This document shows, in pieces, positions 12,292-23,577 of a DNA stretch of 64,000 nt. The translations under genes were made by a program, and so were the position numbers. The notes beneath the pieces were generated by a model, which was not told the DNA's origin, did no database searches, and was given only the letters and a program-made list of their open reading frames with translations. Within the stretch, counting starts at the first letter, position 1. Every line of letters begins with the position of its first letter. Source of the stretch: Myripristis murdjan (Eukaryota; Chordata; Actinopteri; Holocentriformes; Holocentridae); the NCBI RefSeq assembly GCF_902150065.1, contig NC_043998.1, positions 4,472,001 through 4,536,000 on the forward strand, read 5' to 3'.

Positions 12292-14243
12292 ATGTGTGTG
12301 TGTGTGCGTGTGGACCAATGGACAACTGGACCAATGTCAGTTTACATGTGTGTATAATACAGCATGCCTAAAAGGAAATAACGACTCGATATCAGCAGAC
12401 AGGTCACACACTGAAGCAGATATGGAGTAAAACGTGAAACAGTGTTTGTCTCAGTGCAAGTGAACTAAGTGAGCAGAATGGGAGAAACCATGTCAGGGGT
12501 GACAGCTGCCGCGCTTATCTTTGCCCGCCTATCAGATAAACTGGAAGGCTTGTGGGCCGGGACCCTCTCAATTAGAATGGATCGTTCCATTCATGTGACT
12601 TCAGTCCTTGTGACTCCAGATTTGGAGTCCCCCCCTCAGAAGTTTTTCGTCGTCGTTTATCTCCTCACTGCTACTTTTCAACCAACAAATAGGCAGTTTC
12701 ATTTATACCCAACTTATCATTCCAACAGCTAGACTCCTGCAACTGTTTTCTTTTATATTAATTAATTACTGTGTTGTGCCCAATGACTATTTGACACTTT
12801 ACAGTGAAGGGTCTTTTTAAGAGGGTCATTCAGTTTGAGTACGATATGATCTTTGGTTTTTACTACTAAAACACAGCATGTGATAACTACTGAAGTCTGT
12901 GTTACAAGCTCTTTTGTATGATATACTGTTGTTTGTGGTCTTATCAGTTGCCCACTGGACTTTATCAATGGGGCTGTTTACATCTTTCATATATTTCTTA
13001 GCCAGAGTGGTGCTGTTGCCATGTATTTAGCTGCAAAATAAATTTGTATATAGGGATTTTACAGATTTTAAGTGCTTTTTGAAGCTTATGAAACAAGATG
13101 GCTTGGAAATCGTTGTAGTATTTTTAGTTTTTTTTATTTTTATTTTATTTTATTTTAGTTTTTTTTGTTTGTTTTTGTTTACAGTATGCTTTTTATAGAT
13201 GACGTGTCTCCATGTATCCTTGTAAACTTTTTTTCAAAGTGTGTAGCCATTACTGTTTAGTCACAGTGAGGATGGCAGTGAAGGCAGTATTTTGCTATCT
13301 GTATTTAAGATGAGGTGACCCTCTCATTTCACTGGCCTCGTGACTGTTTTATGCAATAGAAATGGACTAGCTAGCTACAATATGTGTGTGTGAGCAGTGG
13401 TGCTCTTGTTGTACACGATGGACAAAAATCACTAAAAGGCAATAAAGTTGAATATTGAAAAACAATTTCTAAAGAAAACCAAAGCCTCTAAATTATTGTA
13501 GTTAGTAAATGTCTATTGATAATTTATTTCTTAATTCCCTCTAAAATCACCATCTCTTAACCTCTCATCGCTCTCTCTTACAAGGGGCCTTTTTGCTTAC
13601 TGTAGTTACTAGGTGCTGCTCTAATACTTCATAGCCGATGGATCAAATCATAATCAATAAAACCTGTACTTAATCACAACAGTTAATCATCAAGATCTTA
13701 TGCCTGCTGCTAAACAAAAGCTCTAATTGTTGTCAGTAAGTCAAAGTATTTCTGAGGCCCAGACACCTTCTCTCGAGATAAAGGTCACTCTCTCACCCAC
13801 ATGAAACCATGCTGTCTCCTTCTCTGTCCATGGTTTCACTGTCTGTCTGTGCTAGGCGTAGCCCAGCTAGCATGAGTAGTATCACTGTAGCAGCAGTCAC
13901 ACGGTGGGAGGGGTATGCTCCTGCAGCTTAATCATGCAAACGCCTTCATAAGCACACATGAGCATCTCTAACTGGCCATTCCTTATGTCAACCCTCGCCG
14001 GCTGACGTAAGTCCTTGTGAATGGTTATGCGGGGCTCATGAAGGTGTTATGACGCGGCGCCCCTCACAGTGTGTAACTGCCGTAGATCTGCCTTGTTGTC
14101 ATCCTGACGCCACTAGCTGACACTAATCTCTCTTCTATCTTTTTTCTTTTTATGTCCCCTTTTTTGTTTCCTTCGTTTTTTTCCACGTCTGTCCGTCTCT
14201 GTCTGTCTGTCTAACTCTAGCTGCCACGGCAACTAACCCATGA
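2883..14243 (+). CDS. qki: Quaking (QKI), STAR-family KH RNA-binding protein
   Basis: Coding exons: 2883-3024, 5885-6033, 7690-7806, 9350-9493, 10730-10817, 11091-11369, then a QKI-6-type tail (11461-11486) or a QKI-5-type tail (12159-12233 plus 14221-14243). All junctions are GT-AG and in phase. The products are about 314 aa (QKI-6 type) and 338 aa (QKI-5 type). QUA1 (dimerisation) is in exons 1-2. The KH domain runs from exon 2 into exon 4, with the GPRG loop in exon 3. QUA2 follows ([19 protein letters not shown]), then a Pro-rich region ending in YTPYEYPY. The family binds ACUAAY-type sites in RNA and controls splicing, stability and translation. QKI-5 is nuclear and QKI-6 nuclear/cytoplasmic. 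The residues between QUA1 and KH ([17 protein letters not shown]) and the Pro-rich part differ from mammalian QKI, so this is probably one of the teleost duplicates (qki2/qkib); I cannot fix which. Confidence 0.95.
7808..7927 (+). repeat. Direct repeat copy 1 in quaking intron 3
   Basis: A block of about 120 bp starts two bases after the exon 3 donor. It runs from a CA stretch through GCCGAAAATATGCCCTCTCG to a terminal (ATCT)n. It is about 95% identical to a second copy at 8350-8490. The two copies lie about 540 bp apart in the same orientation. Confidence 0.9.
8350..8490 (+). repeat. Direct repeat copy 2 in quaking intron 3, with (ATCT)n
   Basis: Second copy of the block described at 7808-7927. 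Here the terminal tetranucleotide has expanded to about nine ATCT units. It is not part of a recognisable transposon. The simplest reading is a local duplication seeded in the microsatellite. Confidence 0.88.
8705..8766. repeat. (GA)n microsatellite in quaking intron 3
   Basis: A purine-rich (GA)n tract with small interruptions, followed by more GA/GGA-rich sequence to about 8830. It is not coding. Confidence 0.9.
11461..11486 (+). CDS. qki: Alternative last coding exon, QKI-6-type tail
   Basis: After the acceptor at 11459-11460, the split Gly codon continues as GMAFPTKG and a TAA stop. GMAFPTKG is exactly the QKI-6 tail of mammals. Its 3' UTR would run on from here. AATAAA motifs occur at 13441 and 13657, downstream of the competing QKI-5 exon as well, so poly(A) choice for this isoform is open. 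Confidence 0.92.
12159..12233 (+). CDS. qki: Alternative exon, QKI-5-type nuclear tail
   Basis: It begins in the same phase as the QKI-6 exon and encodes [20 protein letters not shown] followed by VTTDR. This matches the QKI-5 tail, including the R(V/I)HPYQR core of its nuclear localisation signal. The donor at 12234 (GTTAGT) joins to 14221. Confidence 0.92.
14221..14243 (+). CDS. qki: Last coding exon of the QKI-5 isoform
   Basis: It completes the split Ala codon and reads AATATNP then TGA. Mammalian QKI-5 ends AATGN, so the first residues are kept and the end is slightly extended. The acceptor is preceded by a pyrimidine-rich run (14140-14215). The exon itself contains the quaking core motif ACTAAC at 14232-14237. 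Confidence 0.85.
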
Positions 14244-14816
14244 CCCTTGACCTTCTGACCTTTCCGCCCACTGATGACCCACCCATCTCTGCCTGCTGGC
14301 GTGTTCATTGGCCCACGGCCTTCGCCACTCCCCCAGCTCAGCCAACCAGAGACCAGCACATTGGGAACAACCTGGCTGCTTCTGTCTAACCAGCCAACCA
14401 GAGGACAGCGAACATGGGAATAAACCTCACAGGACCCGCCCAACACCAAGTCCTAACCAAATGTGCCTTCCTTCCAAAAGCCCAAAGCCAAACTATCAGT
14501 CTAGGAATTTCGTTTCCATCCCATAGTCCAAATCCCAATCCATTCTAGTCGTTGTCATTCATAACCAGTAGACTTGACTGGCGATGTGTCCCACACCAGT
14601 CTAGGGAGCACAAACCAGCCCCAGCTGTGCCAAACTGTCTCTCTGCCCTGGTCTGATGGCCCAGCTCCAACCCCTGAGCCACGCCCGCCCCCCCTCCCTT
14701 TCCCCCCAGTCCATGTGATGCAATAATAATGACTACATTAATAGCATGATAACTACACTCATAATGAAGATAAATGTACTTATGCAGCGCAGTGACCCTC
14801 TATGAACACTAAACTT

Positions 14817-15105
14817 AAAGGGATATTTTGTATGAAGTTATTTTTCTTCATCAGTCTCGTGTCGCATCATGTGGGAAAAGTTTCTACATCTGTGCTTCAG
14901 CTACCTCCAAAAAAATGGCTTGTTAGCATTCCTCATTACTGGTTAGCTCGCAGGTAGCGGTATCCACTGGCATGAATGAGGAACGCTAACAAGCTGCCGT
15001 TCAGTTAACTGAAATAACAGTGCAGAGCCTTTCTCACCAGCATGTGGCAAGCGTTTAGTAAGGAAAAATAACACACTGCAGCCCGATGTGTCAAAGTATC
15101 CCTTT
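14817..15105. mobile_element. MITE-like non-autonomous DNA element (fold-back)
   Basis: The ends carry inverted 14-mers: AAAGGGATATTTTG at 14817-14830 and its complement, with one mismatch, at 15092-15105. A second inverted pair lies inside (14837-14850 against 15059-15072). A third, stronger pair forms the centre (14918-14937 against 14974-14993, 20 bp with one mismatch and a 36-base spacer). The 289 bp unit has no coding capacity. A clean target-site duplication was not found. The nested inverted structure fits a degraded MITE in the quaking 3' region. Confidence 0.65.
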
Positions 15106-16395
15106 GAGCGGTTTTAGATAGGTAAAGCATCATTGCTACCCAGATACTGGCATGTAACCTGCTCATGTTTACCAGACCTCGCTTCCTGTCCCAGATTAGA
15201 CTTTAAAACTATGTCTACCTTTCTGTATAACAATGAGGCGACATATAGGCCTATACATGCCATGCCTGTGCTCAATCTCACACACACACACACACACACA
15301 CAGAGGGACGATTGCACTCCTTTGACTAAATGTAGAGGACTTCCACAATGATGCCTTTGCCTTTATCGCACTACAGTATTGTATGAGCTTGAACAACAGT
15401 GCCTTTATTTATTGAGAATGATGGAACAATGTTACACCTAAATATGTTTATAGTGTGGGTTCATGCCCAGAGATAATGCTATTAGGTTTTAATAATGCAG
15501 AATAATCAGGTCTGAATGAAAAGTGTTGCAGCCTAATTGTCATCTACATATTATGGCTTTACATTCATAACTCTTCTCAATTCATATTTTAGTGCCAAAA
15601 AAAAGTGGCTGAACTGAATTGGAAGTGCATTGAAGTGTTTAAGCAGCTGCCATATCAGTAGATTTCACTGAGCTCCAGTTACAATGTCTGATATGTTTAT
15701 ACGAGGACGGGAGGCCTCATTAGAACAGTGTTATATTTTAGTTTATTTTGTTTGTTGTTTCGATTATGGAGATAGATTTGTCTGTACGTATATTTACTTG
15801 TGTATCCACTATCTGAGAGCACACACATACACACACGATTCGACAGTGCTTTGTCCGATGGGTGTGTTACTTTTGTATGAGAGATCCACGGTTCCTTTAA
15901 AGTGCACACAAACCAGCTGATGCCTTGATAAAAAAAAAAAAAAAAATTCATGGAGTCATATTCATAACATCTGTAACAAGTTTATAATGTATTTTTATAT
16001 TCTATTTTGTACATGAAAATAACATTAAATGAACTTTTCAGATAAGAACATTATGCCTTATTACGGAGAATAATTTGATGAACATAACTATTCTGTATCC
16101 TTCATATTATCAACCATTGTGATGTTCATTGGTAATATTGTAACATTACATTCTCAATGTCCTGATATACTGGAGTTTCTGATTTTCTCTGTATTAACTT
16201 GAGCCTTTGAGATCAGCGTTGCTTCCCTTCTGTGCCTTTTGTATATAAGTGTGACAATTAACAGTGTAGTACAACATTAATCTCTTCAGTGCCAAGTACA
16301 TGCTACTAACTGTCACCACTTCTGTGATTATTAACCACTTTAATGATATCTGTCTCTGCTTTGGATTCTTTTAAAATACAACATGTGTGTCTAAG

Positions 16396-16401
16396 AATAA
16401 A
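16396..16401 (+). promoter_or_regulatory. Candidate distal poly(A) signal of quaking
   Basis: AATAAA is followed by A-rich sequence. It is the last good signal before the gap ahead of timm23. Other AATAAA hexamers that could serve the shorter transcripts lie at 13441-13446 and 13657-13662. Which are used needs RNA 3'-end data. Confidence 0.4.
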
Positions 16402-16439
16402 AAAAGAGAAAGATCTGTGTTGAACAATGAAATTTTAAC

Positions 16440-18471
16440 TTTTTAAGTATTCTGAGTAGGAATAACTCTTTGTACTGGAAGGCAATTTAGCAGACTATTA
16501 AACTCATAGTTGTAAAACTAACAAAACTTTGTTGCTTTTTCTCTGTAGCACTTAATGATGCAAGTCAGCTTCCTTTCTGCATACTAATCTTCAGACACTC
16601 CTTAGAGACCGAGGAAGAGCTCAAACTGTGGTATGAGTCAATTACGGTAATACCCGACACTTAAGGCTACATGCAGGAAAACAGCCATATCATGTTTTCT
16701 CACTTCTCTTTTTCGGGGTTTTTTCCCCCCTTCTCTTCCTTTCTCTCTCTGTTCCTGTTATTTATGTGGGCATTACAGAGATGTGTGCAATAATGAGAGC
16801 GAGGTGAGCAAAAACACCCCCCCCCCCGACTCACCATGGTGCCTCAGAGGCACGCAGCTGAACAACTGAAAAAAAGGGGGTTTAAGGTTAGGAGCACTGG
16901 ATGGCCGAGGGGGAATTGAAGGGAAATCGATTGTGCAAGCTCGCCCTCAAACATCTGCAGAGTAAATATTACACAGGATCACAGTCTCTCCCTGAAGTGT
17001 AGTATCTCTCAGAGTCCACTGCTAACGACCCACACGTGTCATGTGAGAACTCCTACATGCAACCTTTTGCTTTAATTTCACTCATTTTCTCTCTCGTTAA
17101 AACTGAAACATATAGAGTGTTGTGTGAAAAACATCCACGGGCCTGCGTGAATAATCCCAACCACACTGACACTTGGAAATAATGTAAATGGGGGCATTCC
17201 TTTACACCAGCGTGCACATTTGATGTTTAACAAAAAAAGGATTTACATGGGGTTTTCCGTGGTGAATGTAGCAGTGGGTGGCTCATTCGTCCTCTCCCTG
17301 CCCTTCCTGCTCTCATTGTGGAGTCGGGGGCTGATATTGAACTTCAGGCTTGGAGCTGAGCCTGCTCTCTGGTCGTAACCCCAAACCCCTTACTGCAGAA
17401 AGGACATTATCTGACTGCTGCTGACAAGCCATTGGACAGGAGGCAGGAGAGTGGAAGCATTGACGTTTCTTTCTGATGGCTGAAGTGTTGTTTGAGATAA
17501 AAAAAAAAAAAAAAAAAAAAAGAGAGAGGGGAAAAAAAGGGGATGGGTGGGGGTGAGTGAGTGAATGTGTCTGTGCACTTTGGAGGGTGTGTGCTCTCCA
17601 CTCCTCTGTCTGTTTTTTCCTGTTTTTAATCTAGTTTCATGGGTTTCTCTTCCAGTCCAGTATGAAACACTCTCTTCCAGCATCTGGTAATGTATTCTGC
17701 AGTCTCCACTTGCCATTGCCAACACTGGGGCCCAAAGCTCCCAGCACTTACAATCAAAGTGTGTGTTTGTGCGTGCAATTGTATGTGTGTGTGTGTGTGT
17801 GTGTGTGTATGAGTGAGTAAGACAGAGAAAGAGAGAGAGGGAGAGAGAGAGTGCATGGTGGGTGGGAGAAAGAACGAGAGGGAAGGAAGAGTTGATTTAC
17901 ATTGCTCTGTATGTACCACATTCTCCAGATAATGAAGAGCTCCAGATGTCCTCTGCTTGGTAAATATTTGATGACCGACCAGCAGAATGATTTTAGCGAA
18001 ATTACATGGACGTCTTGAGCTGCAGGGAACGTCTCGAAAGTTGTATTTCAACCCCGTCTCTATTTCCTCCTCTCCCAGTCTCCCTTGTCCTCTTCCCATG
18101 TAAATAAGGCCAACTCCCCCTAACTCCACACACCCCTCTGAGGCAGTTTAAAGACCCAACACTGTCTCCTTGTCTCCTTGACAACCAGCATACACTGGGG
18201 TCCTGTCGTGGCCTCTCTGTCTTTTGTGTTTGGGAGCTCAGAGAGAGAGAGAGGGAGAGAGAGGGAGAGGGAGAGGGAGTGGGAGAGAGGAAGGAGAAAA
18301 AGAACATGATGAAGAAGATGATGATGATAACAAACATGACATCATAGCTATTTTACCCCACAACCGTAACCCTATTTGTGGCCCTGCGGTGATTAGCCAG
18401 AGGAGCAAAATGGGTGACAGCTTTGTCCGAGTGTGTCACAGAGAGAGAGAGAGAGAGATAGAAAGAGAGAT

Positions 18472-18516
<45 letters not shown>

Positions 18517-18801
18517 CCTGGGGCTGAATGGGGCATTGTGGGAAGACAGTGGGCACACTGGGCAGTAATACAGAGAACACTAACTCACAGATCATGCCAG
18601 AGAGTCTGAAAACACCCACTGGGCAACAATGGCAAACTTCATCGCTCCACTTGGCCCCTTCTGAATACACACATACAATGGCTGAATCCAAATAAGATGC
18701 TCTGTTATTTGTGAATTTCAACACACTAAATTCCTTCAGTGCCTCTGTCCCTTTGACCAGCAGCAGATGGCCAGGCTGAGCGCAAAAGTGCATGTGGATG
18801 A

Positions 18802-18852
<51 letters not shown>

Positions 18853-19172
18853 TATACATGTGTGGAGTCTCAGCTTGCACTCTGTTGCACCACGGATACC
18901 CTGTAGGCAAGTAAGGTGGGAAATCACACACTCTGACAGCTTGACATGACAGGTGTCATTTATGGCCCCTTATTTAGTTGTTTTAGTTTTGTGCACAGTT
19001 CTACTTTAAACCAGCGTGGTATTCGGATGATGAAAATAACATCGTGCAACTTCCACTTCTGTCTCTCGTGACTGGGAATGAATCTAACTAAATCAGTCAA
19101 TTAAATCAGGCCTATTTAGGCTGGAGGCTGAGGAGGAGCACCACAGCTAATAAGTCTGACCCTTTAATTTGG

Positions 19173-19244
<72 letters not shown>

Positions 19245-19700
19245 ACCGGCTCTCTGCTGCCACCCTGTGTCGCACCACAGGAACTTCACCTCACCAACAC
19301 CGTTACATCACTCGTTTTTGTCTGCAGTCAGTTTTGTGTTTTGCTGGCCGCTACCCAGCATTTGTCCTTGAGTCAAATAAACAGATCCTGGATCTGTGGA
19401 CCAAGGCTACAGGTGTCGCAAAAACTGATGGGTTTATTAACATCAGACTAGACGTTATGTAGAATCCGCCGCAGTGCTTATAATTTCCAAAGAGCCTATG
19501 GTGTTATCCTCGTGAAATAAAAAATACATATGTTTCTGATGGTACTTCCAGTTTTCCAACTCCGGTTTCTCATGTTTACGCAATTGCGGCTCAACGTCAG
19601 TCGCTTTACGGCAAAGCATGTTGCTGGATGGCCTTATTCTCCCACCCGCATTCCGGTAAATCTGCCTCTAATTGGCCAGTACTCGTTGCTTCCGTTGGGA
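16440..19700. other. Intergenic DNA between quaking and timm23
   Basis: No gene is supported. The stretch holds poly(A) at about 17500-17520, (TG)n near 17785-17808, (GA)n at 18240-18295 and 18440-18514, (TG)n at 18805-18850 and a (CT)n run at about 19172-19244. Open frames here are repeat translations. Confidence 0.6.
19170..19246. repeat. (CT)n microsatellite
   Basis: About 35 CT units with one interruption, roughly 900 bp upstream of the timm23 start codon. Confidence 0.92.
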
Positions 19701-19900
19701 ACATTTGAGGTTAGGGTTTGGTTAAGCCAATCAGATGCGGAGTAGGGGGCGGGTCTTCCCGGATTGTGGGTAGGGAAAAAGTAACGCTGCTGGAGGTCAG
19801 AGCAGAGGCATGATGGAAAGGCAAACTCAACCGTCTTTAAGAAAAAGCTGACAATTTCAACCTAGAATCACCTTTCGGAGACAGAATCAACACCGACAGG
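19670..19900 (+). promoter_or_regulatory. Probable timm23 promoter
   Basis: A CCAAT motif (CCAATCAG, about 19726-19733) and a GC box (GGGGGCGGG, about 19745-19753) sit 350-375 bases ahead of the start codon in an otherwise AT-balanced region. A further ATTGGCC (inverted CCAAT) lies near 19672. No TATA box is seen. This fits a housekeeping promoter for a mitochondrial protein gene (inference). Confidence 0.55.
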
Positions 19901-20099
19901 ATAAGATTTGTCACAGGTGGTGTGTAGCTCAAGTGTCTGCTGTATATTTTATTTGGATATTGTTTATTTTCCTCGAAGTGTCAGTATTTCGACATAGTTA
20001 GCTCGTTAGCCAGGTCGGCTAAGTTAAGCTAGCTCCTCCGGCGTTTCTCCGGCTCGTCCACATCTTCGCCAGGTGAACCATCGGTTTTTTTGTCCAGCC

Positions 20100-22001
20100 A
20101 TGGATAACAGCAACACATCAGGGTCAGGGGGATTCAAAGGTGGACTCGGGAATATTTTTGGAGGCAGTGCACCTGAATACTCCAACACAGAGCTTGCCGG
20201 CGTACCATGTAAGTGTCATGACATTTATCCCGCTGCACGTCTTCTCGGTACATGTTGTGCTATCCGCCAGTGTAATGCTATGGCTTCGCTTTTTCTGGTG
20301 TTATAAACCTATACAGTTCGTTGAATCATGACTTCATAAACTCGTAGCTGCTGGTTTGATATAACTAGTTGTTTGACATGTGTGTTGTCATATTGCAGTG
20401 ACTGGAATGAGCCCTCTTTCACCTTACCTCAATGTCGACCCACGTTACCTGGTTCAGGTAAGACATGCTTGATTAGAGGTGATGATGTAAAAAATGGCTT
20501 ATTAGCGACTTGTCTCCCTTGTTTTGACGGTTTTGTTTGTTCTGTTTCAGGACACAGATGAATTCATCCTGCCCACAGGGGCCAATAAGACCAGAGGGAG
20601 GTTTGAACTGGCTTTCTTCACCATTGGCGGCTGTTGTATGACAGGTGAGAAACAGACAAGGCAACTGAACAGAATAACTCGGCTTTATTCGGTTTCTGTT
20701 TGTGGGATATTTGTTCAGGAATGGCTCTCACGCAGGTTTTTCTTTCTTTGGTTTGACTACAGGAGCTGCTTTTGGGACATTAAATGGTCTAAGAATGGGC
20801 CTGAAGGAGACGAGAGACATGACATGGTCCAAACCTCGTAACGTACAGTGAGTATGAAGTCCGTGAAGAGTCCGTTGTTAGTAAGTGTACACAGCTAGAT
20901 GATTTTCGGTCATTTTTCTGTCATTTTTAAACATCTCTCTCCACTCTCCAGGATCCTGAACATGGTGACCAGGCAGGGTGCATCATGGGCCAACACACTG
21001 GGTTCTGTCGGTAAGCACTCAGACTATCTCTGCTCATAATAATGTGCCTTCACCGTGGAATTAACCATTTTAACCAACATCAGTGCCAAATACACTAGCA
21101 GACTCTTAATGTACTGCAATGTATGTAGCACTTTGCATCATTACGTTGATTCTTCAAGGCTGCCAGGCTGTGAAGGGACAAAATCTGCCAAATGGACACA
21201 CCTTCCCATGGAAAAACTGGTCATATTTTCCCTTCAGTTCAATGAAAACTGTTTGTTTATCTGATCCTGCACATTACAACGTTCAAATCCCATATCAAGA
21301 CGCAACCATAAGCATAAAAAGACATTTTTTTGGCCTTTTGTGTACATGTGTAATATCAAACCTCACCACATCAGTACACTTCAAAATGTAAATTGAAAAA
21401 CGATTTAGACTTTAGTAATTGTCAGTTACTTACATTCAAAGGGCTTTTGTGGAATTTTTTCCGTGCTTATATTATTATCTGTATGGTTATTGTTATTTGT
21501 AATTTGCACATTACCTTCTTACGGGGCTGTAGTTACAGTTGATGAGGAGGGTATACTAGGCTACAAGGTAGCTGGGTAGTTCACTGAGCAGGAAGTACTC
21601 TGTATATTTACATATACCCTCCACTACACCACTGCTTCCTTACTGTCAGGTCTTTATTGCTATGAGTTTTGGGTAATCCCACTATTGAGGTCATTGATTG
21701 AAAGTGGTTTCCTACTTTTGAAGCAGTAAAGCTTGACTCTTGTGTAAGACCAATGTGACATAACCACTTGCATGTGCCTGTTCCACTGCAGCGTTGTTGT
21801 ACAGTATTTTTGGCGTGGCGATAGAAAAGGCCAGAGGAGCAGAGGATGACATCAACACTGTGGCTGCTGGGACGCTCACAGGGATGCTCTTCAAATCAAC
21901 CAGTAGGTGTCTTTGCTGTTTGTGTGTCAGTGTGTGCTCATTTTTTATGTAATGTCACTACGTGTGTTAATTACCTCACCCTGATGGAATATGTCTATCT
22001 G

Positions 22002-22042
<41 letters not shown>

Positions 22043-22245
22043 TAAACTCAGGAAACACAGTTTTCTGTGATTATTCTGGCAGGTTTAGGAAATAAAAGGT
22101 ATTCTCTTGCTGTTGTGTGTCCCCAGGTGGCCTAAAGGGTGTAGCCCGTGGAGGCCTGGTGGGTTTAGCCATGTCCGGTGCTTACGCTCTCTACAACAAC
22201 TGGGACCACCTCACTGGCTCTTCCTCATCATCACGGCTGTATTAA
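20100..22245 (+). CDS. timm23: Tim23, mitochondrial inner-membrane import translocase subunit
   Basis: Seven coding exons: 20100-20208, 20399-20457, 20551-20644, 20763-20847, 20952-21010, 21792-21902 and 22127-22245. All are GT-AG and in phase, giving 211 aa (human 209). The N-terminus is Gly-rich and hydrophilic (intermembrane-space part). It is followed by the family stretch LTGMSPLSPYLNVDPRYLVQ and then DTDEFILPTGANKTRGRFEL. The membrane half has Gly-rich helices (TIGGCCMTGAAFG, AAGTLTGMLFKST, GLKGVARGGLVG) typical of the Tim17/22/23 family. With Tim17 and Tim50 it forms the TIM23 complex that imports presequence proteins across or into the inner membrane. The first Met was chosen because it matches the family's short N-terminus; an in-frame upstream Met (20073) would add nine residues. 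Teleosts can have two timm23 copies, and the copy is not resolved here. Confidence 0.96.
21996..22041. repeat. (ATCT)n microsatellite in timm23 intron 6
   Basis: About eleven ATCT units lie 90 bases downstream of exon 6. The motif is the same as the quaking intron repeat, but there is no flanking similarity. Confidence 0.9.
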
Positions 22246-23125
22246 AAAAATTCCCATACATCTGCTTCACCAGTAGGGCCAAACACGTCCAGATCTCCCT
22301 GTTCTTACATGATCGAGTGCACAGCATTTGACCACAGCACTAAGAGGAATTAGACTCTGGTCAAATGCAGTGCACTCTCCAGGGAATGTGACTTCATCTC
22401 AGCACCCTGGCCCCTCCATAGCTGCCACTGTTCGTTTCCTTGGAGAGGAGCATTCTGGGATGCAGGAGAAATGTCTGAAAAAGATGTTTTGAAAAAAAAC
22501 AGACTGAATTTGTCTTGGAATTCCACATCCAGACCCTCCGCTCCTTTGTCTTTACCCTCTGAGATGTTCCCATCACTGATCTGCTATAAATAGTTAACTT
22601 CTTCATTTATCAGGGTCTGGGATGTTTTTTTGTTTTTTTTTAGAAGTGCATTTTTAGTATGTAATTGTAATATTGGTGACTGTATAGTTACCTGGCAGAC
22701 TGAATAGGCTCCTCTAATACTGATATCAAAGTAAGTGATGTCACAACAATGACAATAGCCCATGAAGTTGGGGTTAAATGAGCCAATATAAATTTGTAAG
22801 ATGACTTGTGACACCTGGTGTGTGTCTCACCAGTGGAGTTATACTGGAGCCGGCCTCAGTCGGTGTGAGCTCATCGTTGATCGTTCTTCTGTCGTTTCCT
22901 GACCTTGGACTGAAAGGCTCAAAAGAGCGAAAAATCACCCATCCACACCGGCGCCTTACAGTCAGTTATACTATTATTGTATTGTATTTATTGCAGCATA
23001 CCTACAGTGGGTACTACTTTCCTGTGCGAGTTGAAATTTTGGCTTGTGTGGGCATTTCTGTAGAACTGTACTGGAAGTATGTGTTGTATTTTTGTCCCCA
23101 TCAAACTCGCTGTACCATAAATTAA

Positions 23126-23131
23126 AATAAA
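23126..23131 (+). promoter_or_regulatory. Candidate timm23 poly(A) signal
   Basis: AATAAA runs into poly(A), 880 bases after the stop codon. No better hexamer was noticed nearer the stop, so the 3' UTR is probably about 0.9 kb. Confidence 0.5.
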
Positions 23132-23577
23132 AAAAAAAAATGGGAAAAAATTCCATATGATTTTGCCTTTATCAGTTTTATTCCACAAATGTAGACTGCT
23201 GTAAATTAGATGGTGTGGAAGTACTGAAGTCGGAGAAGCTATTATATTATGTAGTACTCTGACACTATTTCATTCTATTCTAAACTAGAGTACTACATAG
23301 TACATAGCTGTGAAATATAGTGTACATAATCTTATCACAGTTATTACACAATAGGAACATGTATTGACATCTTGAAGTGGTTATCACTCAAGTCCAGTGA
23401 GGGGTAATGTACAAATGGTGCAGATGTCAGGCAAAAGGAGAACACGGAACATGATTGAGAGGGGCTGTGAGACTTTTCGACAAACCATTACTGAGGAGTG
23501 ATTTGCAGACATCCAGGATGTGATGTAGAACAGGACAGAGCTTATGTTTGCTGTCTGCACCGGGTCAGGTGGCTTAC

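Noticed and set aside
20073-20099. Upstream in-frame Met for timm23
   Set aside because: It would add nine residues absent from the family. The ATG at 20100 gives the usual short hydrophilic N-terminus.
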